From assembly GCF_003012775.1 (NCBI RefSeq), contig NZ_PXYG01000001.1, positions 186,001-250,000 of the forward strand: a DNA stretch of 64,000 nt. Reading direction: 5' to 3'. The position numbers and the translations under genes are program-made. Positions 45,401-52,928 of this stretch are shown piece after piece. Below the pieces are notes generated by a model. It saw nothing but the letters and a program-made list of their open reading frames with translations, made no database searches and was not told the DNA's origin. This DNA is from Zobellella endophytica (GTDB lineage Bacteria; Pseudomonadota; Gammaproteobacteria; Enterobacterales; Aeromonadaceae). The stretch's first letter is position 1. Every line of letters starts with the position of its first letter.

Positions 45401-45469
45401 CGGGTGCTGGAAGCCGAGATCACCAGTCCCGTTTTCTATGATCCCAAAGGAGAGCGTCAGCATGTCTAA
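42440..45469 (+). CDS. soxA: Sarcosine oxidase alpha subunit
   Basis: A 1009-residue subunit of normal length. Residues 15-110 form a ferredoxin-like domain (FNGKRYQGYAGDTIASALLA), residues 170-500 an NAD-binding Rossmann domain (VLVVGGGAAGLAAALAAGRR), and residues 600-1000 a glycine-cleavage T-like tetrahydrofolate domain (VGILDASTLGKIDIQGPDA). It binds NAD and folate and makes 5,10-methylene-THF. Overlaps soxD by 4 and soxG by 8 bases. Confidence 0.96.
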   Translation: MSQQHRIQGKGRVDRSKPLSFIFNGKRYQGYAGDTIASALLANGVDVVGRSFKYARPRGIMAAGAEEPNCILQVGGSEATMIPNIRGTQAELYDGLTAASTNGWPSVDKDLMGVMGKLGGSMMPPGFYYKTFMYPQSMWPKYEHLIRKAAGLGRVPQERDPDSYDKLNHHCDVLVVGGGAAGLAAALAAGRRGARVILVDEQNEFGGHLLHSTQPINGQAPGHWVAAAVKELSKLPDVTLLPRSTATGYYDQNFVSVLERRTDHQGERVSGKTRQRLHRIRAKRVVLATGAHERPLVFGNNDLPGCYVAGAISTYVNRYGVAPGQRLVLMTCNDYGYQAALDWLDAGRELVAVVDSRHQPDGARYQQLKARGVKVYTGHGLIEATGKKRVNGAKVAPLSSDGSKVTGKADTLACDTIASSGGWSPVVHLTAHTGSRPVWNDDIIGFVPGDTVQKQLLAGGVQGTYGLSRVLSEGLEAGRAAAEATGYGEIAAQVVDAEINTVDPREDKSQALFLVPHDKPVSRAPKQFVDYQNDVTAAGIELAVREGFESIEHIKRYTAMGFGTDQGKLGNINGMAIAAKAMGKSIPETGTTVFRPNYTPVTMGALAGRDAGQLFDPARFSAMHAWHVKHGAEFEDVGLWKRPWYFPQPGEDLHQAVNRECVATRTSVGILDASTLGKIDIQGPDAREFLSRIYTNAWAKLNPGSCRYGLMCKEDGMVFDDGVTSCISDQHFIMTTTTGGAAGVLQWLELWHQTEWPELEVYFTSVTDHWATMTVSGPNSRKVLEKVVEGVDLSGEAFPFMAWKDATIAGVSGRIFRISFTGELSFEVNVQANYGLHVWEALMAAGTEFNITPYGTETMHVLRAEKGFIIVGQDTDGSVTPYDLGMDWCVGKTKPFPFIGKRSWSRSDTVRTDRKQLVGLKCKQPQAVIPEGAQIVLDPKHPVPVPMVGHVTSSYYSANLGYSIAMGVVKGGLGRMGETVFFPLADGRVLEAEITSPVFYDPKGERQHV

Positions 45470-46091
45470 CGTCACCGCCAAACTGGTTCAGGCCCAGAGC
45501 CGGGTGCGGGTGGAATCCCCGCTCTATCACGCCAACCTGCCGGCCCTGGCGGCCGAGCGGCAGCAGGGGGAGGTGGTGCTACGCGAAAAGGCGATGCTGG
45601 GCCACCTGGTGCTGCGCGGCAACGCCGGCAACGAGCTGTTTGCCAAAACCGTGGAGAAGGTGCTGGGGGTGGCGCTGCCCACCCAGGCCTGCAGCTCGGT
45701 GGAAACCGACCGGGTGCTGGTGCAGTGGCTGGCGCCGGACGAGTGGCTGATCATCACCGAAGGCGGCCGGGAAGGGCAGCTCGAGGCCCAGCTGCGCGAG
45801 CAGCTGTCCGGTCACTACGCCATCACCGACGTGAGCGGCGGCCAGACGGTGCTGGAGCTGTCCGGTCCCAAGGCGGAGCTGGTGGTGCGCAAGTCCTGCC
45901 CCTACGACGTGCACCCCTCCAACTTCCCCACCGGCAAGTGCGTGGGCACGGTGTTCGCCAAGAGCACCGTGCTGCTGCGCCGCACCGGGGCGGAGAGCTT
46001 CGAACTGGTGATAAGGCGCAGCTTCGCCGACTACCTCTGGCTCTGGCTGCAGGACGCCAGCCGCGAATACGGCCTGGTGATCAGCCGGTAA
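45462..46091 (+). CDS. soxG: Sarcosine oxidase gamma subunit
   Basis: A 209-residue protein with the SoxG pattern LAPDEWLIITEGG, ITDVSGGQTVLELSG and FELVIRRSFADYLWLWLQDA, a partial T-protein fold. AAAGGAGAG precedes the ATG inside the end of soxA. It completes the four-subunit enzyme. Confidence 0.95.
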   Translation: MSNVTAKLVQAQSRVRVESPLYHANLPALAAERQQGEVVLREKAMLGHLVLRGNAGNELFAKTVEKVLGVALPTQACSSVETDRVLVQWLAPDEWLIITEGGREGQLEAQLREQLSGHYAITDVSGGQTVLELSGPKAELVVRKSCPYDVHPSNFPTGKCVGTVFAKSTVLLRRTGAESFELVIRRSFADYLWLWLQDASREYGLVISR

Positions 46092-46120
46092 GGGCGGCGG
46101 CGCCAAGGCTGGAAGTTGGG

Positions 46121-46216
46121 CAAAGGGAGCGGCTCCGCCGACCGTCACATGCCAGGGATGGCATGTGCGAGCCTACATGGATGTATTTACGGCGTGTCGG
46201 CGGAGTTGGCCCTTTG
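46121..46216 (+). repeat. Structured repeat, copy D
   Basis: Outer arms CAAAGGG/CCCTTTG and CTCCGCCGAC/GTCGGCGGAG (46121-46142 with 46196-46216). Inner hairpins CACATGCCA-GGGA-TGGCATGTG and TACA-TGGA-TGTA, then TTTACGGCG. It fills most of the soxG-purU gap. Confidence 0.8.
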
Positions 46217-46270
46217 GCCGACTGATATGAGCGGTTCCAAACCGGACTGTTTTCCACAAGGAGGTTGCCA

Positions 46271-47137
46271 ATGAACACCCCCGATACCCTGATCCTCACC
46301 GCCACCTGTGCCAGCCGGCTGGGCACCGTGGATGTGGTTACCCGCTACCTGTACGAACAGGGCTGTTACGTGGCGGATATGCAAACCTTCGACGACGCCC
46401 GCGCCGGCCAGTTCTTTATCCGTGCCGAGTTCCGCCGGCCGGCGGACGGCCAGTTCGACGAGGTGGCTTTTCGCGACGGCTTCGCCCCCCATGCGGCCCG
46501 GTTCGAGCTGCAATGGCAGCTGACCGAACGCAAGCGCAAGCCCAACGTAGTGATACTGGTGTCGAAATTCGACCATTGCCTGAACGATCTGCTGTACCGC
46601 TACCGTACCGGGCAGCTGGCCATCGAGATCCCGGCCATCATCTCCAACCACCCGGATCTGCAGCGGCTGGCCGACTGGCACCATATTCCCTACTACCACC
46701 TGCCGGTGACCGCCGACACCAAGGCCGAGCAGGAGGACAGGATGTGGGACATCATCAACGAGAGCGAGGCGGAGCTGGTGGTGCTGGCACGCTACATGCA
46801 GGTGCTGAGCCCCGAGCTGTGCGACAAGCTCGCCGGCTGGGCCATCAATATCCACCATTCGCTGCTGCCCGGCTTCAAGGGCGCCCAGCCCTACCACCAG
46901 GCCTACGCCAAGGGCGTCAAGCTGGTGGGGGCCACCGCCCACTACATCAACAACGAGTTGGACGAAGGCCCCATCATCACCCAGGGCATCCAGCCGGTGG
47001 ATCACAGCCACTACCCGGAAGACCTGGTGGCCAAGGGGCGGGATGTGGAATGCGTCACCCTGGCCAAGGCCATCCAGTACCATATCGAAAAGCGGGTATT
47101 CATGTACCAGGGCAAGACGGTGGTGCTGGGCAACTGA
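46271..47137 (+). CDS. purU: Formyltetrahydrofolate deformylase
   Basis: A 288-residue enzyme: N-terminal ACT domain (residues 1-80) and a C-terminal formyl-transferase fold with NIHHSLLPGFKGAQPYHQAY and the Asn/His/Asp set (NIHHS ... DEGPI). It hydrolyses 10-formyl-THF to formate and THF, which frees folate when sarcosine floods the one-carbon pool. AAGGAGG precedes ATG 46271. It is the usual partner of soxBDAG-glyA. Confidence 0.94.
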   Translation: MNTPDTLILTATCASRLGTVDVVTRYLYEQGCYVADMQTFDDARAGQFFIRAEFRRPADGQFDEVAFRDGFAPHAARFELQWQLTERKRKPNVVILVSKFDHCLNDLLYRYRTGQLAIEIPAIISNHPDLQRLADWHHIPYYHLPVTADTKAEQEDRMWDIINESEAELVVLARYMQVLSPELCDKLAGWAINIHHSLLPGFKGAQPYHQAYAKGVKLVGATAHYINNELDEGPIITQGIQPVDHSHYPEDLVAKGRDVECVTLAKAIQYHIEKRVFMYQGKTVVLGN

Positions 47138-47181
47138 CCAATCCGATATAAACCAATAACCACAAGCGACAAGGAGACATC

Positions 47182-47526
47182 ATGTCCGACAAGATCACGG
47201 TATTGCGCGATACCCAGCCCACCGTCCTGCTGGATGCCACCAAATGGGAAAAGCTCTCCGGCGACCCCCACACCGTCAACCTCAACGCCTACACCTCGGA
47301 AGACGGCAGCAAGATCATGGGCACCTGGCTGTGCACCCCGGGAAAATGGGCGGTGAACTACACCAAGTGGGAATACTGCGACTTCCGTGAAGGCTACTGC
47401 ATCCTCACCCCGGAAGGCGGCGAGCCCATCCACCTCAAGGCCGGCGACATCTTCGTGGTCGAGCCCGGCTTCCGGGGCACCTGGGAAGTGGTGGAAACCG
47501 TGCGCAAATACTTCGTGTTTGCCTGA
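47182..47526 (+). CDS. Cupin-domain protein of the sarcosine operon
   Basis: A 114-residue cupin with CDFREGYCILTPEGGEPIHL (near residues 71-90) and AGDIFVVEPGFRGTWEV. It resembles DUF861/EutQ-like proteins found at the ends of amine-catabolic operons. AAGGAGA precedes the ATG. It starts 44 bases after purU and ends before a GC hairpin. The reaction is unknown. Confidence 0.8.
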   Translation: MSDKITVLRDTQPTVLLDATKWEKLSGDPHTVNLNAYTSEDGSKIMGTWLCTPGKWAVNYTKWEYCDFREGYCILTPEGGEPIHLKAGDIFVVEPGFRGTWEVVETVRKYFVFA

Positions 47527-47538
47527 TAACCCTACTGC

Positions 47539-47560
47539 GGTGCCGGCGCGAGCCGGCACC
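47539..47560 (+). terminator. GC hairpin closing the sarcosine operon
   Basis: GGTGCCGGC-GCGA-GCCGGCACC, a 9-bp stem with a GNRA-type loop, 12 bases after the cupin stop. No T tract follows, so termination strength is uncertain. Confidence 0.5.
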
Positions 47561-47676
47561 AACCATCCAGAACGCCATATAGTTTAAAAATCAAGCGGTC
47601 CGGCGTGTACTACCCCTGCCGCTCTCGCCGGCAGGAAAACACCGCCGTTTGCAGATTTGCACCTGGCTGGTGGAGC

Positions 47677-47693
47677 GCAGGCGGCCCGCCTGC
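47677..47693 (-). repeat. GC palindrome repeat (family 3), copy 1
   Basis: GCAGGCG-GCC-CGCCTGC. Its flanks match 47814 when read on the other strand. The gap 47527-48072 holds hairpins of this kind and no supported gene. Confidence 0.5.
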
Positions 47694-47813
47694 CTTCGCG
47701 CCCAGCGCGCGCCCTCGGATTGGCCTGCCACACCACAGGTTTAAAAAGGCGCGAGGCCGAACAGGCATCACGGGTTGGGCTGTGCCTTTGCCCTCCTCGG
47801 TGCCACCCTCATG

Positions 47814-47830
47814 CGGGCGGGCCGCCCGCG
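47814..47830 (+). repeat. GC palindrome repeat (family 3), copy 2
   Basis: GCGGGCG-GGC-CGCCCGC followed by GCCCCA. A reverse-oriented copy with the same flank lies at 55162-55178. Confidence 0.55.
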
Positions 47831-48072
47831 CCCCAAGAGTCCGACGGCGGCACAGTCTCTCTGTCACCCCCTCCCAACCTCCCCCAGGCGAGACATGGGG
47901 GGCCAGTCCGCCGCCAAGGGGGAGGTGCGGCCCGCGCCGGCTGCACGCTTTGCTCTCTCCACCGAACACCGGATGGCCGGACTGGCTGCGTGATGGTGCG
48001 AGGTGACCCGGTACGGCTCTTGTCACTCCCCCTTGCTATGCTGAAAAAGAGGATCACAACCCGGGAGGCGTT

Positions 48073-48468
48073 ATGAATGGGCGATGGCAAGGTGTGCTGG
48101 TCTTGCTGGCGGCGCTGGGGCCGGCATGGGCCGAGCCCATGCCGGCCCGGCTCGATGCCGACGGGGTGCAGCGGGTGGAGGTGGTCGGCGGCAACTATTT
48201 CTTCCGCCCCGATCACATCGTGGTGAAAGTGGGGGTGCCGGTGGAACTGATGGTCAGCAAGGAACCGGGGCTCACGCCCCACAGCCTGGTGATCTGGTCG
48301 CCGCGCATGGGTATCGACGTGGATGCCATGCTGGGCGGCAGCAGCCGGGTGATCCGCTTTACCCCCACGGTCACCGGCCGGGTCGATTTTTACTGCCAGG
48401 AAAAGCTGCTGTTTTTTGCCAGCCACCAGGAGCGGGGCATGGCCGGGGTGCTGGAGGTGGTGGAGTGA
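48073..48468 (+). CDS. Exported cupredoxin-like copper protein
   Basis: A 131-residue protein with signal peptide (residues 1-20, ending WAEP). The mature domain shows the cupredoxin fold: NYFFRPDHIVVKVGVPVEL (residues 43-61), His in LTPHSLVIWS, and the late Cys/His/Met set in YCQEKLLFFASHQERGM, which fits a type-1 or CuA-like copper site. GGGAGG precedes the ATG. It is followed by a LolA-like and an SRPBCC gene with no gaps, so the three probably act together. Its electron partner is unknown. Confidence 0.78.
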   Translation: MNGRWQGVLVLLAALGPAWAEPMPARLDADGVQRVEVVGGNYFFRPDHIVVKVGVPVELMVSKEPGLTPHSLVIWSPRMGIDVDAMLGGSSRVIRFTPTVTGRVDFYCQEKLLFFASHQERGMAGVLEVVE

Positions 48469-48471
48469 ACC

Positions 48472-49086
48472 ATGCTGAGTGGAATGCTGTTGCTGATGGC
48501 GCTTGCACTGGATAGTCCGGACCCGCTGGAGGAAGCCCTGGCGCGTTTCGAGGCGCTGCAGGGCTACCGGCTGGAGCTGCGCAGCGAAGGGCCCGGGGGC
48601 AACCAGCAACTGCGCTATGCCTACCGCAAGCCCGGCCTGGTGCGGCTGGACGTGATTTCGCCCCACGCCGGCGCCGTGCTGATCTACAGCCCCTACAGCG
48701 AGCGGGTGCGGCTCTGGCCCTTCGGTCTGAAGGGGCCGTCCCTGAGCCTGAGCCCCGACAACCGGCTGGTAAAAAGTCCCCGCGGCCACCGGCTGGACCG
48801 ATCCGACGTGGGGGCGCTGCTGGACAATGTGCAGTGGCTGCGACGGCAGGGGGAGGGGCGGCTGCTGCGAGACATCACCCTGGCGGGCCGACCGGTGCGG
48901 CAACTGCTGGTGCGTGGCCCGGCGGAGCCGGGACAGGTGGCCCGCTACGAGCTCTGGCTGGACAAGATCCTGCAATTCCCGGTGCGGGTGATAAGCCATG
49001 ATGCCCGGGGCAATTTGCTCGAAACCGTCTGGCTGGAGCACATCGAGCTGGATCCGGATTTTGCCGACGATGTCTTCTTTCCCTGA
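48472..49086 (+). CDS. LolA-like outer-membrane lipoprotein-sorting fold protein
   Basis: A 204-residue protein with an N-terminal hydrophobic stretch (possible signal). The body pattern LARFEALQGYRLELRSEGP ... YRKPGLVRLDVISPHAGAVLIYSP resembles the DUF1571/LolA half-barrel fold. It is 3 bases downstream of the cupredoxin gene. True LolA is about this size, but the sequence is divergent, so a lipid- or protein-carrier role at the periplasmic side is only a suggestion. Confidence 0.6.
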   Translation: MLSGMLLLMALALDSPDPLEEALARFEALQGYRLELRSEGPGGNQQLRYAYRKPGLVRLDVISPHAGAVLIYSPYSERVRLWPFGLKGPSLSLSPDNRLVKSPRGHRLDRSDVGALLDNVQWLRRQGEGRLLRDITLAGRPVRQLLVRGPAEPGQVARYELWLDKILQFPVRVISHDARGNLLETVWLEHIELDPDFADDVFFP

Positions 49087-49096
49087 GCGAGGCGGC

Positions 49097-49576
49097 ATGG
49101 CGGCGTACCGGTTTGTCACCTGCTGGCGGATAGAAGCCCCCCTGGCGGTGGTATACCAGGCCATCAGCCAGTCCCAGCGCTGGCCCCTGTGGTGGCCGGG
49201 GCTGGCCCGGGTGCGGGAGCTGGCCCCCGGCGACGAGCGGGGCATCGGCCGGGTATACCGCTATCACTGGCAGAGCCGGCTGGGCTACGGGCTCTGTTTC
49301 GACATCCGGGTGCTGAAGGTCTACCCGCCCCGGGTAATAGTGGGGGAGGCCCGCGGCGATGTGCGCGGCTGGGGTTGCTGGCAACTGACGCCGGAGGGCG
49401 ATATTACCCGGGTCCGCTACGAATGGCGGGTAGAGACCACCCGTTGCTGGATGAACCTGGCCGCGCCCCTGGCCCGGCCGCTGTTCGTCTGGAGCCATCA
49501 CGCCATGATGCATCAGGGCGCCACCGGCCTGGCCCGCTGGCTTCGCGCCCGGCTGCTCGACAGCCGCCGGGGGTAG
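49097..49576 (+). CDS. SRPBCC-family (polyketide cyclase/START-like) protein
   Basis: A 159-residue protein with the SRPBCC start FVTCWRIEAPLAVVYQAISQ and RWPLWWPGLARV, as in ligand-binding helix-grip folds. GAGG precedes ATG 49097; an ATG at 49070 inside the previous gene is possible. It binds a hydrophobic ligand by family analogy. Third gene of the cupredoxin unit. Confidence 0.72.
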   Translation: MAAYRFVTCWRIEAPLAVVYQAISQSQRWPLWWPGLARVRELAPGDERGIGRVYRYHWQSRLGYGLCFDIRVLKVYPPRVIVGEARGDVRGWGCWQLTPEGDITRVRYEWRVETTRCWMNLAAPLARPLFVWSHHAMMHQGATGLARWLRARLLDSRRG

Positions 49577-49655
49577 CGCCGGGCTTGTTCCCCCCTTGCC
49601 GGGCAGGATAAGCTGCGAAAGGACCTTATCGAATACCTAACGGCGAGGGAACGGG

Positions 49656-50897
49656 ATGAACATCATCAATGCCAGGCTGAGAAAAAAGGAAGGGCTCTTT
49701 ACCCTGGAAGTGGCCGAGGGGCGCTTCACCGCCATTCGGCCCCAGGTCGCCGCCCTGAGTGCGGCTCCGGAAGCGCTGAATGCGGGCGGCAACCTGTTGT
49801 GCGCGCCCCTGGTCGAGCCCCATATCCACCTGGACGCGGCGCTGACCGCCGGCGAGCCGAACTGGAACATGAGCGGTACCCTGTTCGAGGGCATAGAGCG
49901 CTGGGCCGAACGCAAGCCGCTGCTGACACCGGAGGATGTGGAGCGGCGGGTGCTGAGCACGGTGGAGCTGCTGGCGGCCAACGGCGTCCAGCATGTGCGC
50001 ACCCATGTGGACGTGACCGATCCGGAGCTGGTGGCGCTGAAGAGCATCGTCCACCTCAGGGAGCGGTTGGAACCGGTGCTCGATCTGCAGATCGTGGCCT
50101 TTCCCCAGGAGGGGATTCTGTCCTACCCCGACGGCCAGGGGCTGATGGAGCAGGCGCTGGCGGAGGGCGCCGACGTGGTGGGCGGCATTCCCCATTTCGA
50201 GTTCACCCGGGAATACGGGGTGGAGTCCATGCGCTGGGTGATAGATCTGGCCAAGCGGCATAACAAGCGGGTAGACGTGCACTGCGACGAAACCGACGAT
50301 CCCTCTTCACGCTTCCTGGAGGTGCTGGCCACCGCCGCCCTGGAGGCCGGCATGGGGGACAGGGTCACCGCCAGCCATACCACCGCCATGCATTCCTACG
50401 ACAACGCCTACTGCTCCAAGCTGTTCCGGCTGCTGAAGCGCTCCGGCATCCACTTCGTGTCCTGCCCCACCGAGAGCATCCACCTGCAGGGGCGCTTCGA
50501 CCCCTATCCCAAGCGCCGGGGCGTGACCCGGGTGAAGGAGCTGCTGGCAGCGGGCATCAACGTGGCCCTGGCCGAAGACTCCATCCGGGATCCCTGGTAC
50601 TCCCTCGGCAACGGCAAGCTGCTGCGGGTGCTGGACGCGGGCCTGCACATCTGCCAGATGATGGGCTACGAAGACATTTCCCGGGCGCTGGATCTGATCA
50701 CCGACAACGGCGCCCGGGTGCTGGGGCTCGACGACTACGGCATCGAAGTCGGCAAGCCGGCCAGCTTCGTGATCCTGGAAGGGGAGGATGATTTCGAGGT
50801 GATCCGCCGCCAGGGCGAGGTGCTCTGTTCGGTGCGCCGGGGCCGGGTGCTGGTGGAGCGCCGGCCGGCGGAACTGGTCCGCCGGCCGGTGATCTGA
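49656..50897 (+). CDS. CodA-family deaminase, probable 5-methylcytosine deaminase
   Basis: A 413-residue amidohydrolase, close along its whole length to E. coli cytosine deaminase CodA (EPHIHLDAALTAGEPNWNMS, DVHCDETDD, ASHTTAMHSYDNAY, IHLQGRFDPYPKRRG). Metal ligands His-x-His, the middle His and Asp308 are kept. The next residue is Ser309, where CodA has Asp314. Homologues without that aspartate have been shown to deaminate 5-methylcytosine to thymine, so I predict that activity; cytosine or creatinine deamination are alternatives. No CodB permease gene is adjacent. Confidence 0.85.
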   Translation: MNIINARLRKKEGLFTLEVAEGRFTAIRPQVAALSAAPEALNAGGNLLCAPLVEPHIHLDAALTAGEPNWNMSGTLFEGIERWAERKPLLTPEDVERRVLSTVELLAANGVQHVRTHVDVTDPELVALKSIVHLRERLEPVLDLQIVAFPQEGILSYPDGQGLMEQALAEGADVVGGIPHFEFTREYGVESMRWVIDLAKRHNKRVDVHCDETDDPSSRFLEVLATAALEAGMGDRVTASHTTAMHSYDNAYCSKLFRLLKRSGIHFVSCPTESIHLQGRFDPYPKRRGVTRVKELLAAGINVALAEDSIRDPWYSLGNGKLLRVLDAGLHICQMMGYEDISRALDLITDNGARVLGLDDYGIEVGKPASFVILEGEDDFEVIRRQGEVLCSVRRGRVLVERRPAELVRRPVI

Positions 50898-51073
50898 ACG
50901 GAAGGGGCCGGCGAAAAGAGGGTCATTGCCGCGAAGGCGGGAATCCTGGGGCGGCGCGAGCCGAACCGGACTGCCCCAACCGCCGCACCATGGGCCCCGC
51001 CTGCGCGGGGGAGACGAGCTTAAGTCGCGGGGCGACGGTCTGTCACGCCTGGCCAATGGCTCCGGCATGGTTA

Positions 51074-52123
51074 TCAGGGTGCCGGATTGGACCATTTGCT
51101 GTGGATCTCGGCGATGCCTTGCAACACCTCGGCACCGAGCTCGATCTCCACCGACGCGATATTTTCCTTCAACTGCGCCAGGGTGGTGGCGCCGATCAGG
51201 TTGCTGGTCACGAAGGGCCGGCTGTTGACGAAGGCCTGGGCCAACTGGGTCGGGGTCAGGCCGTGGGCCCGGGCCAGCGCCACATAGGCGGTGGTGGCGG
51301 CGCGGGCCTGCGGGTTGCAGTAGCGCTGGAAGCGGCTGTACAGGGTCAGGCGGGCGTTTTCCGGCCTGGCGCCGTTCTCGTACTTGCCGCTCAGCATGCC
51401 GAAGGCCAGGGGCGAGTAGGCCAGCAGGCCCACCCGCTCGCGCAGGCTGAATTCCGACAGCCCCACCTCGTGGGTGCGGTTGAGCAGGTTGTAGGGGTTC
51501 TGGATGCCCTGGATGCGCGGCAGGCCGTGCTGGTCCGCCGCGGCCAGGAATTTGTGCACGCCCCAGGCGGTTTCGTTCGACACGCCGATATGGCGGATCT
51601 TGCCCGCCTTCACCAGCTCGTCCAGCGCCGTCAGGGTCTCCTCGATAGGGATGCTCTCTTCCTCCACCAGGGTCTCGAAGCCGAGCTGGCCGAACATGTT
51701 GGTGGTGCGATCCGGCCAGTGCAACTGGTAGAAGTCGATGTAGTCGGTCTGCAGCCGGCGCAGGCTGTCGTCCAGGGCGGCGACGATATTGGCCCTGTCG
51801 AGTTTGGGCTGGCCGTCGCGGAAGTAGGAGGGGCGCTTGGGATCCCGGGAGCGGCCCACCACCTTGGTGGCCAACACTATTTTGTCGCGGTTGCCGCGTG
51901 CGGCCAGCCAGTTGCCGATCATGGTTTCGGTGCGCCCCTGGGTCTCCTGGCGCGGCGGCACCGGGTACATCTCGGCGGTGTCGACAAGGTTGACGCCCTG
52001 ATCCATGGCCAGGTCGAGCTGGGCGTGGGCCTCGGCCTCTGTGTTCTGCTCGCCCCAGGTCATGGTGCCCAGGCCGATCAGGCTGACGTCGAGGTCGGTG
52101 TTGCCCAGTTTTCTGTATTTCAT
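51074..52123 (-). CDS. tas: Aldo/keto reductase, Tas family
   Basis: A 349-residue AKR, nearly the length of E. coli Tas. The catalytic Tyr lies in VDTAEMYPVPP, the Lys in ATKVVGRSRDP, and His in DFYQLHWPDR. The cofactor-binding C terminus reads NLIGATTLAQLKENI. It probably reduces aldehydes with NADPH. The 176-bp gap before it (50898-51073) shows no gene. It is divergent from the 52300 gene. Confidence 0.9.
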   Translation of the reverse strand: MKYRKLGNTDLDVSLIGLGTMTWGEQNTEAEAHAQLDLAMDQGVNLVDTAEMYPVPPRQETQGRTETMIGNWLAARGNRDKIVLATKVVGRSRDPKRPSYFRDGQPKLDRANIVAALDDSLRRLQTDYIDFYQLHWPDRTTNMFGQLGFETLVEEESIPIEETLTALDELVKAGKIRHIGVSNETAWGVHKFLAAADQHGLPRIQGIQNPYNLLNRTHEVGLSEFSLRERVGLLAYSPLAFGMLSGKYENGARPENARLTLYSRFQRYCNPQARAATTAYVALARAHGLTPTQLAQAFVNSRPFVTSNLIGATTLAQLKENIASVEIELGAEVLQGIAEIHSKWSNPAP

Positions 52124-52242
52124 GATATTTCCTTAACGGGATTAATGAGTTGGAACAGAAACGCCATGACCACAGGGTAACAGTAAAAGCGGGGGGAAAT
52201 CACGATGGCGGCTCATCTTCGTGCTGCTCCTGCCGATAATAC

Positions 52243-52280
52243 GGGGTCGGAGTCCATGACGGAAAAATCACTCCGGCCCC
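52243..52280. promoter_or_regulatory. Hairpin in the tas/DUF5610 divergent region
   Basis: GGGGTCGGAGT (52243-52253) pairs with ACTCCGGCCCC (52270-52280) with one G-U pair. It lies just before the ribosome site of the 52300 gene. Its stem resembles the terminator that ends that gene. Confidence 0.45.
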
Positions 52281-52299
52281 ATTGATTCAGGAGGATGTG

Positions 52300-52884
52300 A
52301 TGACGGTGCCACCCATTTTGAAGACCCAGGTCACCCACCCTGGCCGGGCCAATCCGGAAAACGCCAAGGCAACGGACAAGCAGGCCGAGCACAGGCCGGG
52401 AGGGGCGCTGTCGAACCCTCGGGATGAAATCAAAGCCCGTACCAACAAGGGGTTGATCGAGGCCATGTTCGGGGCGGCGGATAAAAGCAACGACAAGGCC
52501 ATGCGTATCTTCTACCGGGAGGTGCTGGACAAGCTTAATACGGAGCTGGGCGAGGCATTCGCCGCGACCGAGGACAGGCTGGCGAGTAAGGCGGACGATT
52601 TCTGGTCGCCGGAAAATACCGCCGAGCGCATCGCCAACGGGGCCCTGGGCCACTTCGATACCTTTAAAAAGCAACATCCCAGCCTGAGCGAAACGGAGCA
52701 GGTAGAGCAGTTTCTGGTGAAGATCGGCGGGGCCATCGACGAGGGGTTCGGCGAGGCGCTCAAGGTGCTGGACGGGCTGGGGGTTTACGCGGGCAGCATC
52801 AAGGACAACGCCGACAGCACCCGTGCGCTGGTGGACGAGCGGCTGGCCGCCTTCCGCGAGGCCAGGCTCAATCCGCAGCAATAA
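52300..52884 (+). CDS. DUF5610-like protein of unknown function
   Basis: A 194-residue soluble protein with no signal peptide or membrane segment. The N-terminal 40 residues are Gln/Pro/Lys-rich and probably disordered. The core (IFYREVLDKLNTELGEAF ... FKKQHPSLSETEQVEQFL) is helical and resembles DUF5610, a domain seen in marine gammaproteobacteria. GGAGG precedes ATG 52300. It stands alone between tas and phoX. I do not know its role. Confidence 0.65.
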   Translation: MTVPPILKTQVTHPGRANPENAKATDKQAEHRPGGALSNPRDEIKARTNKGLIEAMFGAADKSNDKAMRIFYREVLDKLNTELGEAFAATEDRLASKADDFWSPENTAERIANGALGHFDTFKKQHPSLSETEQVEQFLVKIGGAIDEGFGEALKVLDGLGVYAGSIKDNADSTRALVDERLAAFREARLNPQQ

Positions 52885-52919
52885 AAACGGGGTCGGCGTC
52901 ACTGACGCCGACCCCGTTT
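52885..52919. terminator. Bidirectional terminator
   Basis: AAACGGGGTCGGCGTC, loop ACT, and the exact complement ending GTTT: a 16-bp stem between the convergent DUF5610 and phoX genes. Confidence 0.88.
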
Positions 52920-52928
52920 ATCCGTTTA

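Noticed and set aside
47605-48006. Overlapping + and - strand frames of 70-140 codons
   Set aside because: Arg/Pro/Gly-rich text with no domain; the region is a patchwork of GC palindromes.
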